A stretch of DNA of 37,149 nt from Verrucomicrobiota bacterium (GCA_022710935.1 JAKLFY010000064.1:1-37149); one strand, 5' to 3'. Shown: positions 8,101-17,805, counted from the first letter of the stretch. Translations and numbers: made by a program. Notes: generated from the letters alone by a model not told the origin.

Positions 8101-9534
8101 TCAGCCTTCCTCGACCAGCTTCATGTCCATCAGCCGACAGAGGTGGCGCGCGTTGTCCATCTGGTCGTCATAGAAGACCACGCGATGGAGCAAGGTCATG
8201 GCGTCTTCGGTCTCGAGCACGCTGCTCCAGTTGGCGGCCATCTTGGCGGCATCCCGGACCTCGGTGACGATCTGCGTGCGGCAGGCCCGAACCGACCGCG
8301 ACGGCACCTCGATGACCTTGCCCGTCGATGCAAGGAGGGTGTCGAGATTGACCAGCTTGGTGCGGGTGATGGTCTGGCCGACGCGGTAAAGGACCTCGGG
8401 AACGCATCCGCTGCCCCCAACCTCGGAATGCCCGCGCAAGAGGTAGGGAGATTGCTTGCCCGCCACACCTTCCATCTTCAGTGGGGCCGTGCAGTGGGCC
8501 GTCCACACCACGTTGCGTGATGTGTCGAAGGTGGCGTTGCCCTGGAAACCGGCGCGATCGATCGCATACCCAAAGACGAGCATGGTCAACAAGGAGTCCA
8601 TGTCGCCTTCGCAGGCCGCGGGGATGCCGATGTCGCGGAGGCGGGCGAAGCCCAGGCAGGGGAAGCCTTTGGGCAGCCAGCCCATGCAGGTGCCAATGGC
8701 GAGGCCCTGGGCCTGTTCGCGTTCCATCAACTGCTGCAAAGCCACACTGATGCGCGCTGCCTTGTTGATGTCCTCGGCGCTGGGCTCGACGATCTCCTTG
8801 GCCTCCTTGGTCCATCGCTCGGCCTCGGCGCGCACCGCCTTCTCATCCGCTCCGTTGATCAGGTCGTCGAACGCCTTCTCCTCGACGGCCACCACCTCGG
8901 CTCCCAGGCGCTTCTTCACCTCCTCGGGCGACCGCGCGGGTTGTGTCCCCTGAGCGGGTGGGAACAGAACGATCCGGGTCTGCTGCATCATGGGGATGAC
9001 CCGGAGCAGGCGCAGGGCGCGTTCGAGCTCATTGTAGTCGCTGGTGGGGAAGAGGGTGACACGGTGGCCTCGGCGCTGCCAACGATGCGGATACATCCAG
9101 TCGTGACCGCTGGCCGGCAGCGAGAAGACAATCATGGGATGCCCCCCATCGAGAATCGGCTGCACCACCCCGACCAGGGCGAAGCAGGCCAGGTTAATCG
9201 CAAGAACGGGCGTCTTGGGTCCGGCCTGTTTTAGAAGTGCCGCTGTCTGTTCGGCGTTCCCTGATTGCCCGATCACCAACTCGATATTCCCCAACTCCTT
9301 CTCCGCCCGATCGAGCCTGGCCTTCATGGCCGCCATCTGCCCGGGATCGGTGTTCCATCCGCGATCCGCCGGACCGGGCGCTCCGGTGAAAATGACGCAG
9401 ATACGCGCCTTGCGCCTTGGCTGGGGCATCGGCGCCTCCGAAGCCAGCGCATACGTCAGTCCGCCACTCGATAGCATCAATCCCGCGGCCACTCCGGTCC
9501 CCAGGAACTCGCGTCGCGTGCATTGGTCACACAT
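8101..9534 (-). CDS. Tat-exported protein of L-fucose/L-arabinose isomerase fold
   Basis: A 477-residue protein. The N-terminus [17 protein letters not shown] carries a twin-arginine signal, so it should be exported folded. The body resembles the L-fucose/L-arabinose isomerase superfamily: an N-terminal Rossmann-like part, then a central [19 protein letters not shown] segment with DSLLTML, and later CTAP, a HSE motif and NLDT. Acidic and His residues in CEGD and HSE would fit a metal site, but the exact reaction cannot be read. Start chosen at 9534 because the Tat signal begins there and GAGGAG lies just upstream; the frame is open further upstream to 9630. Only 29 bp separates it from the sensor kinase gene, so the two may form an operon. 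Confidence 0.72.
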   Translation of the reverse strand: MCDQCTRREFLGTGVAAGLMLSSGGLTYALASEAPMPQPRRKARICVIFTGAPGPADRGWNTDPGQMAAMKARLDRAEKELGNIELVIGQSGNAEQTAALLKQAGPKTPVLAINLACFALVGVVQPILDGGHPMIVFSLPASGHDWMYPHRWQRRGHRVTLFPTSDYNELERALRLLRVIPMMQQTRIVLFPPAQGTQPARSPEEVKKRLGAEVVAVEEKAFDDLINGADEKAVRAEAERWTKEAKEIVEPSAEDINKAARISVALQQLMEREQAQGLAIGTCMGWLPKGFPCLGFARLRDIGIPAACEGDMDSLLTMLVFGYAIDRAGFQGNATFDTSRNVVWTAHCTAPLKMEGVAGKQSPYLLRGHSEVGGSGCVPEVLYRVGQTITRTKLVNLDTLLASTGKVIEVPSRSVRACRTQIVTEVRDAAKMAANWSSVLETEDAMTLLHRVVFYDDQMDNARHLCRLMDMKLVEEG

Positions 9535-10093
9535 GGTAGTCGTCTCCTCGTCTTTTGCGTTGTTTGTTAATGTTCTCGGATGCCACGTCGATAGGCCCCG
9601 CCCCTCCCGCCGGCGTTGGCCGGACAGCATCTTGGCAAGGCTCGGGCGTCGATGCGACGATGTTCAGGCCGATGCCGATTGTCAAGGCAAGCCGGCGCTC
9701 CCTCCATCATCGACTCAGATGTTGGGAACCGACTGGGATTCACCACGAAGACGCAGCGCGGCAAAGCCACAACCAACGCAACGGGAACCTCACGCGAGGA
9801 CTTGGGAGTCCGCGGTTGTCTTGACGGCGATCCCAATCCCTGGCGAATCTACACCGAACGACATCAATGATGCAGCGCCGGGTCAGGGGACCCGGCCTAC
9901 AAGCCTGTAGGCCGCGTGCCCTCACGCGGCGGGACTTCTGACGCTGTGGATAAGGGCAACCGCGGTGAGACAAACACTCTGACATGCACAACTCGTCCGG
10001 GAGCGCTTGGGTGAAGCGGTTGATCGTTATCGCCCTCGAAGCCGCCAACCGCGCTGCCGTCGACGCCCTCCGGTACGAGTCGACGCCGCCCGC
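9535..10093. other. Divergent intergenic region with a palindromic repeat
   Basis: This separates the minus-strand isomerase-like gene from the plus-strand transporter gene. No gene is recognised. It includes the three-hairpin repeat at 9877-9930. Promoters for both flanking genes should lie here; none is clear enough to call. Confidence 0.4.
9877..9930. repeat. Three overlapping perfect palindromes (REP-like)
   Basis: Three hairpins with 4-base loops follow one another and share bases. The first is GCCGGGTC (9877-9884) with GACCCGGC (9889-9896). The second is CGGCCTACA (9893-9901) with TGTAGGCCG (9906-9914). The third is GCCGCGTG (9911-9918) with CACGCGGC (9923-9930). Because stems 1/2 and 2/3 share 4 bases each, neighbouring hairpins compete. 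It lies between divergent genes. Confidence 0.85.
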
Positions 10094-11494
10094 ATGAGCA
10101 CTCCACCGTCGTCCGCCCGCACCCCGCTGCCGCGCCAAATCCCGTTCATCATCGGGAACGAAGCCTGCGAGCGCTTCAGCTTCTACGGGATGCGGAATAT
10201 CCTGACGATCTTCCTGGTCGATTACCTGCTCCGCAGCGAGGTGCCCGACGAGGGGCTCCGACAACAACTGGCCAAGGACCATTTCCACACATTTGTCGCC
10301 GGCGTTTATCTGTTCCCGTTGCTGGGTGGGTTCCTTGCCGACCGGTTCTGGGGCAAGTACCGCACGATCCTGTGGCTGAGCCTGGTGTACTGCCTGGGCA
10401 ACCTCTGCCTGGCCCTGTGCGTCGAGAGCAAATGGGGCTTCTTCGCCGGCCTGTTTCTCATCGCGCTCGGTTCGGGCGGCATCAAGCCGTGCGTCTCGGC
10501 GATGGTGGGCGACCAGTTCGACGACACCAACAAGCATCTGGCCACAAAGGTGTTTGGCGCGTTCTACTGGAGCATCAACTTCGGCTCGCTCTTCGCCTCG
10601 CTGTTCATCCCCGTGATTCTCAAGAAGTGGGGGCCGGCGCTGGCCTTCGGTGTGCCGGGTCTCCTGATGTTCATCGCCACCGCAATCTTCTGGGCCGGCC
10701 GAGACCTCTATGTCCAGGAGCCCCCCACCGGGCCGAACCCGCACTCGTTCCTCCGCGTGTTGGCCGCGGCCTGGCGCCGACGCAAGGCCCCGGGTGGAGG
10801 CTGGGCCGGGGCCTGCGCGGCGCACCCCGAACGGGCGGTGGACGGCGCGCGCGCAGTCTTGCGCGTGTTGCTGGTGTTCGCCCCGATCCCGTTCTTTTGG
10901 GCGCTGTTCGATCAGAAGGCGAGCACCTGGGTGCTCCAGGCCAAACAGATGGTCCTCGAAGTGGGCCCCTTCACCTTCGATCCTTCTCAAATGCAGTTCA
11001 TCAATCCGGCGTTGGTGATGATCCTGATCCCGTTGATGCAGGTCGCCGTGTATCCAGCCTGCCGCAGGCTTGGGCTCGATCCCACACCGCTGCGACGCAT
11101 GGTGGCGGGCATGTTCGTCGCGGTCCTCTCGTGGGTGGCCGCGGGCGCAGTCCAGGTGCCCATCGACCAGGGCCTGAAACTGTCGATCCTCTGGCAGCTC
11201 GGACCCTATGTCCTGTTGACCCTCGCCGAAGTGCTGGTCAGCACCACCGGACTCGAATTCGCCTACAGCCAAGCCCCGCCCGAGATGAAGGGCACGCTCA
11301 TGAGCTTCTGGACCCTGACCGTCGCGGTGGCCAATCTGGGCGTTGCGAAGCTGGGTCGGTTCGTCCCCTACACCGGCGCGGCGCTCTTCTTCTTCTACGC
11401 TGGCTGCTGCCTGATCGCCGCCATCGCCCTGGCCTTGATTGCGCGCCAATACAAGATGGTGGACTACTTCCGGCGCAGTGCGGGACAGGCCTGA
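10094..11494 (+). CDS. POT/PTR family proton-dependent oligopeptide transporter
   Basis: A 466-residue inner-membrane MFS transporter of the proton-coupled oligopeptide (POT/PTR2) family. The proton-coupling motif on helix 1 is present as EACERFSFYG, matching the family ExxERFxYYG pattern. The PTR2 signature region GGFLADRFWGKYRTI and the second signature FYWSINFGSLFA are also present. About a dozen hydrophobic helices can be traced to the C-terminus, with a charged cytoplasmic loop near residues 215-255. It should import di- or tripeptides or related compounds. ATG at 10094 was chosen because the conserved domain starts soon after it; the frame is open upstream to 10007 but that stretch is arginine-rich and unlike the family. 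Confidence 0.9.
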   Translation: MSTPPSSARTPLPRQIPFIIGNEACERFSFYGMRNILTIFLVDYLLRSEVPDEGLRQQLAKDHFHTFVAGVYLFPLLGGFLADRFWGKYRTILWLSLVYCLGNLCLALCVESKWGFFAGLFLIALGSGGIKPCVSAMVGDQFDDTNKHLATKVFGAFYWSINFGSLFASLFIPVILKKWGPALAFGVPGLLMFIATAIFWAGRDLYVQEPPTGPNPHSFLRVLAAAWRRRKAPGGGWAGACAAHPERAVDGARAVLRVLLVFAPIPFFWALFDQKASTWVLQAKQMVLEVGPFTFDPSQMQFINPALVMILIPLMQVAVYPACRRLGLDPTPLRRMVAGMFVAVLSWVAAGAVQVPIDQGLKLSILWQLGPYVLLTLAEVLVSTTGLEFAYSQAPPEMKGTLMSFWTLTVAVANLGVAKLGRFVPYTGAALFFFYAGCCLIAAIALALIARQYKMVDYFRRSAGQA

Positions 11495-11642
11495 TGCGCG
11501 AGTTTTCCCACGCCTTCAAAGCCCCGGAGCCAATTCCTCGACAGTCGCCTCCGCCGGCGAAAAGTCTCAACGAAACGGCGGGATCCATCGGTGTGCTCCG
11601 AACCGATTCGCCTTTCACCGCACGGTCTCAAATCGTATTTCA

Positions 11643-14342
11643 ATGCCGGTCATGACAGAGCGTCTGCCGATCTATGAACTCGAGGAGGCTTTGGTCTCCG
11701 AAGCCCGCGCGCATCGCCGCCTGATTCTTCAGGCCCCTACCGGATCGGGCAAGTCCACCCAGGTGCCCCAGATGCTGCTGGCACACGGTTTTCTCGATCG
11801 CGGTCAGGCCGTCATCCTGCAACCGCGGCGCCTGGCCACACGCCTTCTGGCTGCGCGTGTCGCCCGCGAACGCGGCTCTGAACTCGGACGCGAGGTCGGA
11901 TACCAGATTCGTTTCGATCATGTGGCCGGGTCGGAAACGCGGCTCAAGTACGTCACCGAGGGCATTTTGCTGCGCCAGATGACGCAGGATCCGCTGCTCT
12001 CGGGCGTGGATGTGCTCGTGTTCGATGAGTTCCACGAGCGTCACCTCTACGGCGACATCACACTGGCGCGCGCCCTCGATTTGCAGGCCGCGCAACGACC
12101 GGATCTCCTGATCCTGGTGATGTCCGCCACCCTCGAAACCGAGACCCTGCAGAAGTACCTCCATCCTTGTTCCGTGCTCCGCTCCGAAGGCCGCATGTTC
12201 CCGGTCGAAATCGAATACCTCCCGCGACGACCCGGCCCCGGGTCGCCGCCTGTCTGGGACCTGGCCGCGGGGGCGTTCGAACACTCCGTGCGAAATGGCG
12301 GGCGAGGCGATGTCCTCGTCTTCATGCCCGGGAGCTTCGAGATCAACCAAACACTCGAAGCCATCCGCCATTCCCACGAGTCCGCGGGTTACCTGCTCCT
12401 GCCACTCCACGGCGAGTTGCCGCCGCGCGACCAGGACGCCGCCGTCGCGCGCTACGATCGCCCGAAGGTCGTGGTCTCGACCAACGTCGCCGAGACCTCG
12501 GTCACCATCGACGGCGTCCGGCTGGTGATCGACAGCGGCCTGGCCCGCCTGCCCCGGTACGACCCGCATCGCGGCATCAACACGCTGCTGATCGAGCGGA
12601 TCAGCCAGGCGTCGGCCGACCAGCGCGCTGGTCGCGCCGGTCGCACCGCCCCCGGCACCTGCGCCCGGCTCTGGTCCCAGGACGAACACTGGGAACGGCC
12701 GGCTCATGAGCTGCCGGAGATCAAACGACTCGACCTCGCGGAAGTGGTGCTCACCTTGAAAGCGGCGGGTGTCGATGATCTTCGCCGCTTTCGCTGGCTC
12801 GAACCGCCGTCCGAACAGGCGCTTGCCCACGCGGAAGAACTCCTCGTCGACCTCGGCGCGCTGCACGTTGCCGAGCTGCCTCCCACCCCCAGATCCATAC
12901 GCATGGAGCCGACCGCGTCTCCTCCACCTTCTGATCCAGATTCCCCACCCGCTCCCCTGCCCTGCCCCACACGCATGCTGCCGGGCACATCGCCGGCTCC
13001 TCCGCCGGCGAGCACGCCGCCACTCACACGCATCACCCCCGTCGGACGCAAGATGCTCGCATTTCCAGTCCATCCCCGTTACTCCCGGATGCTCCTGGCC
13101 GCCGGCGAGTACGGCTGCGTCTACCAGGCCTGTCTGGTCGCCGCGTTGACCCAGGGACGCGATCTCCTCCTGCGCAGGCCCGGACGCGACGTTGCGGCGT
13201 TTCGCGAGGATCTGTTTGGCGACCGCGCTTTGTCGGATTTCTGGATCCTGATGCGGGCATGGAACTACGCATCCAAGAACAACTACAGCATCGAGGCCTG
13301 CCGCCGCGCCGGCGTCCATGCGGTCACAGCCCGCCAGATCGGCCCGCTGCTCGATCAGTTCCTCCGCATCGCCAGAGATGAGGGCCTGGATGTCGAGCCG
13401 CGCCGTGTCCCGGACGAGGCGCTCCAGAAGTGCATCCTGATTGGCTTCTCGGACCGCGTCGCCCGCCGCCTGGACACCGGCACGCTGCGCTGCGAGTTGG
13501 TGCACGGACGCCGCGGCGTCCTCGCCCGGGAAAGCGTGGTGCATGACAGCCCGCTGCTCGTCGCCGCCGAGGTCAGCGAGATCGAGGGGGCCGACAAGAC
13601 AGTCAACACGCTCCTGTCTCTCGCCACGGCCGTCGAAGCCGGTTGGTTGCGCGACCTTCTCCCGCAGGACATCCGCAGCGAGGTCAAGGTCGAGTACGAC
13701 GCCACGGCCCGCCGCGTGGTCGCTCAGGACCAACTCCGCTTTCGCGATCTCCCTCTTGCGATCCGCCGGATCGAGCCGCCTCCTGCGGAACCGGCGGCGC
13801 GGTTGCTGGCTGCCGAAGTCGCCGCGGGGCGCCTCACGCTGCCGAACTGGGATCATCAGGTGGACCAGTGGCTCCTGCGCCTGAATCTGCTCTCCGGCTG
13901 GTGTCCCGAGCTTCAACTGCCGCCAGTCACGGAGGCCGACCGACACGATCTGGTCGAGCAACTGTGTCTCGGCGCCGTCTCGTTCAAGGATCTCAAGGAT
14001 CGTCCCGTCAAACCGGTGATCGAAGCCTGGCTCTCATCCGCCCAGAAGACCCTGCTCGACAAACATGCGCCCGAACGGCTCAGCCTGTCCAACGGACGCA
14101 CACCCAAGGTGACCTACGTCGCGGATGGCCCGCCTTTCATCGCGCTCCGGATCCAGGAGTTGTTCGGCGTCAACACGACGCCCCGCATCGGCATGAATCG
14201 CGTGCCGGTGGTCGCACACATCCTTGCCCCCAGCATGCGCCCCGTGCAAATCACGCAGGACCTCGCCGGCTTCTGGCGCGACCATTACCCCCGCATCAAA
14301 CAGGAACTCCAACGCAAGTACCCGAAGCACGAATGGAAGTGA
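11643..14342 (+). CDS. hrpB: ATP-dependent helicase HrpB (DEAH family)
   Basis: An 899-residue superfamily 2 helicase. Motif I is GSGKST near residue 34, motif II is DEFHER (a DEAH variant usual in HrpB), motif III is SATLE, and motif VI is DQRAGRAGR. The C-terminus has the HrpB ending with RPVQITQDLAGFWRDHYP and RKYPKHEWK, which separates it from HrpA. HrpB is an RNA-helicase-like ATPase of unclear role in bacteria. An extra proline-rich linker of roughly 45 residues lies at about 12870-13030, before GRKMLAFPVHPR, where I expect only a short loop. ATG at 11643 or 11652 both fit; the frame is open upstream but that part is not helicase-like. It follows the transporter gene by 148 bp. Confidence 0.92.
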   Translation: MPVMTERLPIYELEEALVSEARAHRRLILQAPTGSGKSTQVPQMLLAHGFLDRGQAVILQPRRLATRLLAARVARERGSELGREVGYQIRFDHVAGSETRLKYVTEGILLRQMTQDPLLSGVDVLVFDEFHERHLYGDITLARALDLQAAQRPDLLILVMSATLETETLQKYLHPCSVLRSEGRMFPVEIEYLPRRPGPGSPPVWDLAAGAFEHSVRNGGRGDVLVFMPGSFEINQTLEAIRHSHESAGYLLLPLHGELPPRDQDAAVARYDRPKVVVSTNVAETSVTIDGVRLVIDSGLARLPRYDPHRGINTLLIERISQASADQRAGRAGRTAPGTCARLWSQDEHWERPAHELPEIKRLDLAEVVLTLKAAGVDDLRRFRWLEPPSEQALAHAEELLVDLGALHVAELPPTPRSIRMEPTASPPPSDPDSPPAPLPCPTRMLPGTSPAPPPASTPPLTRITPVGRKMLAFPVHPRYSRMLLAAGEYGCVYQACLVAALTQGRDLLLRRPGRDVAAFREDLFGDRALSDFWILMRAWNYASKNNYSIEACRRAGVHAVTARQIGPLLDQFLRIARDEGLDVEPRRVPDEALQKCILIGFSDRVARRLDTGTLRCELVHGRRGVLARESVVHDSPLLVAAEVSEIEGADKTVNTLLSLATAVEAGWLRDLLPQDIRSEVKVEYDATARRVVAQDQLRFRDLPLAIRRIEPPPAEPAARLLAAEVAAGRLTLPNWDHQVDQWLLRLNLLSGWCPELQLPPVTEADRHDLVEQLCLGAVSFKDLKDRPVKPVIEAWLSSAQKTLLDKHAPERLSLSNGRTPKVTYVADGPPFIALRIQELFGVNTTPRIGMNRVPVVAHILAPSMRPVQITQDLAGFWRDHYPRIKQELQRKYPKHEWK

Positions 14343-14454
14343 ACGGTGCGCTGACGGCGAGGCCGGGCTGGCCATTGCCGAATTGAAAATGCGGATCTGA
14401 CCGTATTGCCTTCCTTTGTCGCGAAGGCAGCGACAAAGACTGTCGAGAGGCTGT

Positions 14455-15765
14455 TTATTCTCGGGATGACTCCGCTCTCGGAGGGGCGATTCTCCGGGCG
14501 AACTCGGCCACGTCCACAGTCTGCGACGTCAATCGCGCTTGCTCGGCCGCGAAGGTCAGGACATGACTATGGACCGTCGAGTCGATGCCGGCCTGCAACG
14601 GTTCGCCCGCCGGTCGAGTCATTTCGTCGTAGAGGGCGTTGACCAGGCCCGGATCGCCGCCGCCATGCAGTTCGTAGCCGCCGTCCTCCGCCTGGACTGT
14701 ATAGCGCTCGGGCGCCCCTTCATGCGGGAGGAAGACCAGGTGCGCACCGAAATGGTGCCGATAGGTCTCGCCGCCCTTGAGCACGCCTTTGGTGCCATAG
14801 ACCTCGATGTGCCGCCCGTTTTCGAAAGCCGTCATGGTGAACGTTCCCGTAATCCCGCCCTCGAACTCGAGCGCAAGCACCTGGCGATCGACCGCATCGT
14901 TGTCGCAACGGTAGACGCATCGCCCCCACGGGCTTGTCCGCAGCCACTCGACAACCTCCTCGGCTGTTGCGGACGCCGCCCGGTCGTACACCATTCCCAG
15001 CCAGGGAACGCGCCGGTCGCCCGCGTAGCGCAGCGCGTTGTACGGGCAACTCTCGGCCACCGGACACCCGTCCGTGCATCTTTGGGGCGCGCCCGCGGGG
15101 GCCCGCTCGCGTCGGAAGAACTCGAGCGAGCCGAAACTTGCCACCCTCAGGCAACGCCGCCCAACGAGCCAGTGCAGCACATCGGTGTCATGGCAACATT
15201 TCGAGAGCAGCATCGGCGAACTCTTCGCCACGACCGACCAATGGCCGCGCACAAACGAATGGGCCTGGTGCCAGGGCATCACGCCTTCGCTGGCCTGGAT
15301 GCCTGAGACCTCGCCCAGCCTCCCCGAATCGATGATCTCCTTCACCTTCCGATAGAACGCGGCGAAACGGAGAACAAAACATACCATGACGCGCCGGCCT
15401 GTCTGCCCCGCCAGGCGCTCGATTTCGAGCACCTGCTCGACGCGGGTGGCGATCGGTTTCTCGAGCAGGATGTTGTAGCCCAACTCGAGGCCCCGACCGC
15501 AGGGCTCGAAATGCCCATGGTCCTGCGTGGCAATCACCAGGACGTCCGCCAGCTTCCCGGCGGCCAGCATGGCCGCCCCGTCGGCAAAGCCGCGGAAATC
15601 CGGGTTCGAGGATACGGCGCGGATCCGCTCGACCCGTTCCGACGCCGGGTCGGCGCCCGCCACGATGCGGTATCGATCGGGCCGGCGCGCTGCCAGTTGT
15701 GCATACGTGGTGCCTCGGGCCCCGCAGCCCAGAAAGGCCAACCGCAGAGGAGGAGTCTTGCTCAT
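14455..15765 (-). CDS. Gfo/Idh/MocA family oxidoreductase
   Basis: A 436-residue cytoplasmic NAD(P)-dependent oxidoreductase. The N-terminal Rossmann fold shows FLGCGARG (11-18), and EKPIA is the family signature near residue 103. The C-terminal dimerisation/substrate domain contains a CTDGCPVAESCPYNALR segment with three Cys, seen in a subset of the family and possibly a metal or structural site. Such enzymes oxidise or epimerise sugars and inositols; the substrate is unknown. It is the last of four minus-strand genes (two permeases, a URO-D-like protein, this one), separated from the URO-D-like gene by a palindromic element at 15792-15867. No Shine-Dalgarno is obvious before the ATG. Confidence 0.88.
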   Translation of the reverse strand: MSKTPPLRLAFLGCGARGTTYAQLAARRPDRYRIVAGADPASERVERIRAVSSNPDFRGFADGAAMLAAGKLADVLVIATQDHGHFEPCGRGLELGYNILLEKPIATRVEQVLEIERLAGQTGRRVMVCFVLRFAAFYRKVKEIIDSGRLGEVSGIQASEGVMPWHQAHSFVRGHWSVVAKSSPMLLSKCCHDTDVLHWLVGRRCLRVASFGSLEFFRRERAPAGAPQRCTDGCPVAESCPYNALRYAGDRRVPWLGMVYDRAASATAEEVVEWLRTSPWGRCVYRCDNDAVDRQVLALEFEGGITGTFTMTAFENGRHIEVYGTKGVLKGGETYRHHFGAHLVFLPHEGAPERYTVQAEDGGYELHGGGDPGLVNALYDEMTRPAGEPLQAGIDSTVHSHVLTFAAEQARLTSQTVDVAEFARRIAPPRAESSRE

Positions 15766-15791
15766 GGATTGTCTTTGGTGTTGATGGCTTC

Positions 15792-15867
15792 TCTAGCCCG
15801 CATTGGCCGACGCGTTGGAGTCTTCGGCTTCGCCGTAGTCACAAGTCCATGAAACATGCGGGCTAGA
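15792..15867. repeat. Short palindromic element, copy 1 (ends TCTAGCCCGCAT)
   Basis: Perfect 12-bp inverted ends: TCTAGCCCGCAT at 15792-15803 and ATGCGGGCTAGA at 15856-15867, enclosing 52 bp. It lies in the gap between the URO-D-like and Gfo/Idh/MocA genes. A related element with CTAGCGCGCAT ends is at 18802-18874. Confidence 0.85.
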
Positions 15868-15890
15868 ACCGAACTCGATCAAGCGCGATG

Positions 15891-16943
15891 TCATATCCCC
15901 CGTCGCGCCATCTCGATCATGGCATCGAGATTCTCAGTCGGTGTCTCGACCGTCAGGGTGCATCCGGAACTCAGGACGAACCGCGAATGCCCGCACGCCG
16001 CGACAGTCTCGATCGCCCGGCGGGCGGCCGCTTCAACCTCGGCGATGCTGCCCTGCGCCAGGACGGCGACCGGATCGAGGTTGCCCCACAACGCAACATT
16101 CGGTCCGACCACGCGACACGCCTGGCCGAGGTCGACCTGGTGATCGATTTCGAGAATGTCGGCGCCCGTGACAGCCATGTCGGCCAGCAGCGGCGTCGAG
16201 TCGCCGCAGATGTGAAGCGACACCGGTTTGCCTGTCATCGACTTCAGCCCGGCGATCAGACGCCGCTCGAATGGCCACACCCTCTCGCGGTAGAGCCGAG
16301 GCCCGATCAAGCCCGCCGGCGAATCCCCGCCGCTCAGGACATCCGCCCCCGCGGAGGCCAGGGCGCACCCGTAGGCCAGCCCGTATTCGAGGCACCGTTC
16401 CATCAGCGCCTCGACAAACGGAGGATCATCCACCATGCGGAGCATTGTCTTTTCGAGACCGGCCAGGGCGGCGGCCAGTGAAAACGGGTACTGATCGAGG
16501 CAGGCCACAACGCAAACGTCCGGCCCCAGGGCCTTGACGATTCTGCCGAGGGCTTCGAGCATCAGCGGGTAGCGCCCCTGCCCGCCGGGATCCGGCGGCG
16601 GGATCTTGCCGATGTCGCGCGCACTTCGGACCCACGGTGGCCCGAGTCCGCCAAACGGCTGGTTGTCTGCTGTGGCTCCCACAGGGACGCCCATGGCCTC
16701 GGCGCTGACCCACGTATCGGCTGACAGCCACACGGCATCCGGCTTGAACCGCTCGTAGTACCGGATCACCGACTCCGCCAGCACCCGGGCATCTGTCGCG
16801 TATTGCCGAAGCGTCGCGCCCGCGAACCGCGCACAGAAGTGGACCGCCAGCGGACCAGTCGCGATCCGCGAAGCCGGCCGCCCGCGCAGCGCATCGAACA
16901 CCACACCTCGATTCGATTCGGATCGTTGCATTCCGCGGTTCAT
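15891..16943 (-). CDS. URO-D-fold protein (uroporphyrinogen decarboxylase family)
   Basis: A 350-residue protein of the uroporphyrinogen decarboxylase superfamily, which also includes methyltransferases. Supporting segments are the N-terminal R.VFDAL.GRP..R pattern, SLHICGDSTPLLADM (His and Cys of the methyltransferase-like zinc site type), LEIDHQVDLG, ALWGNLDP and the C-terminal SSGCTLTVETPTENLDAM. The HICG and SSGC segments fit the methyltransferase-like branch better than a haem-pathway enzyme, so the product should not be called HemE. The substrate is unknown. ATG at 16943 was chosen because the domain starts right after it and GAGG lies 9 bases upstream. The gap to the upstream permease gene is 22 bp, suggesting cotranscription. 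Confidence 0.82.
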   Translation of the reverse strand: MNRGMQRSESNRGVVFDALRGRPASRIATGPLAVHFCARFAGATLRQYATDARVLAESVIRYYERFKPDAVWLSADTWVSAEAMGVPVGATADNQPFGGLGPPWVRSARDIGKIPPPDPGGQGRYPLMLEALGRIVKALGPDVCVVACLDQYPFSLAAALAGLEKTMLRMVDDPPFVEALMERCLEYGLAYGCALASAGADVLSGGDSPAGLIGPRLYRERVWPFERRLIAGLKSMTGKPVSLHICGDSTPLLADMAVTGADILEIDHQVDLGQACRVVGPNVALWGNLDPVAVLAQGSIAEVEAAARRAIETVAACGHSRFVLSSGCTLTVETPTENLDAMIEMARRGI

Positions 16944-16965
16944 CTTGCTGCCTCGCCGCCCGAAG

Positions 16966-17805
16966 TCAGGATCCAGCACTCGTGTATTGGCGCACTGAGG
17001 CCCGCCAGCCGGCCTCCGAAACCACGAAACAGACGCACGCCATGCCGAGCAGCAGGGCAATCTCGAGAGGCGACTCGAGCATCCCGACCAGAAGCTTCAC
17101 CGGCACGTTGGACACGAGCAGCATGGGCAGGGCAAAGGTGAACACCGCCTTGAACACGCCGGGGCGGAACGCGCCGTCGGGCAGCCGCGCGACGGTGAAC
17201 AGGTTGTAGTAGCCCCACACGATCCCCTGGGCCCGGACGGTCCAGAAGCATATTGTCGCCAGGAGAAACATGAGGAAGTAGTGGATGAGCACGCCCGCCA
17301 CGCACAACGCCAGGAAGGCCAGGACTTCGAGAATACCCGGATCCAGGCGCAACTGCCGGGCGGCATAGATGATGACGGCCACGGCGGATGCCGCGTTCAC
17401 GAATGCGCCCAGATCGATCTGCCGGAACGAGACGAGAAACCGCGTGTTGACCGGCAGCAACAGCAGAAAATCAAGCCGTCCGGTGCGGACCAACTCCGAG
17501 AGGTTCGAGCAGTTCAGCAGGAAAACGGCGGTGAAGATCTGCTGGATGAAGTGGCTGGCGCCGATGAGCATCACCACCTGCCACTTCGACCATGTCGCGA
17601 TCCGATCCGTATGCTGGTAGATCACCGCGATGAAGGCCAGTTGCAGGGCGAACCAGAGCATCTCGACGAAGATCCAGAGCACAAAGTTCGTCTTGAACCC
17701 CATCTCGCGCACGACGGAGTTGCGCCACAGGGCCCCGTACAGCCGGGCGTAACGGCGCAACAACCCCCAGCCCGCGAAGGCCCTGCTGTGCGACGAGGCG
17801 TTCAT
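16966..17805 (-). CDS. ABC-2 family transporter permease (first of pair)
   Basis: A 279-residue polytopic inner-membrane protein of the ABC-2 permease type (DUF990-like, PF06182 group). About six hydrophobic helices are seen, for example FVLWIFVEMLWFALQLAFIAV and LEVLAFLALCVAGVLIHYF. The cytoplasmic TGRLDFLLLLPVN segment is characteristic of this group. It should form the channel of an exporter together with the permease encoded just upstream, 22 bp away, driven by an ATPase. No ATPase gene is in the window. ATG at 17805 was chosen because the transmembrane domain follows and an upstream extension would overlap the neighbouring gene. Confidence 0.85.
   Translation of the reverse strand: MNASSHSRAFAGWGLLRRYARLYGALWRNSVVREMGFKTNFVLWIFVEMLWFALQLAFIAVIYQHTDRIATWSKWQVVMLIGASHFIQQIFTAVFLLNCSNLSELVRTGRLDFLLLLPVNTRFLVSFRQIDLGAFVNAASAVAVIIYAARQLRLDPGILEVLAFLALCVAGVLIHYFLMFLLATICFWTVRAQGIVWGYYNLFTVARLPDGAFRPGVFKAVFTFALPMLLVSNVPVKLLVGMLESPLEIALLLGMACVCFVVSEAGWRASVRQYTSAGS

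Noticed and set aside
6578-8173. 531-codon plus-strand frame opposite the sensor kinase gene
   Set aside because: Antisense shadow of a gene with all kinase boxes.
9740-11449. 569-codon minus-strand frame opposite the transporter gene
   Set aside because: Antisense to the POT transporter; highly charged, no domain, and it crosses the hairpin repeat.
11640-13961. 773-codon minus-strand frame opposite hrpB
   Set aside because: Antisense shadow; the plus frame carries all helicase motifs.
15891-16943. Calling the URO-D-fold gene hemE
   Set aside because: The HICG and SSGC segments and the setting with permeases and an oxidoreductase fit the methyltransferase-like branch, not haem synthesis.
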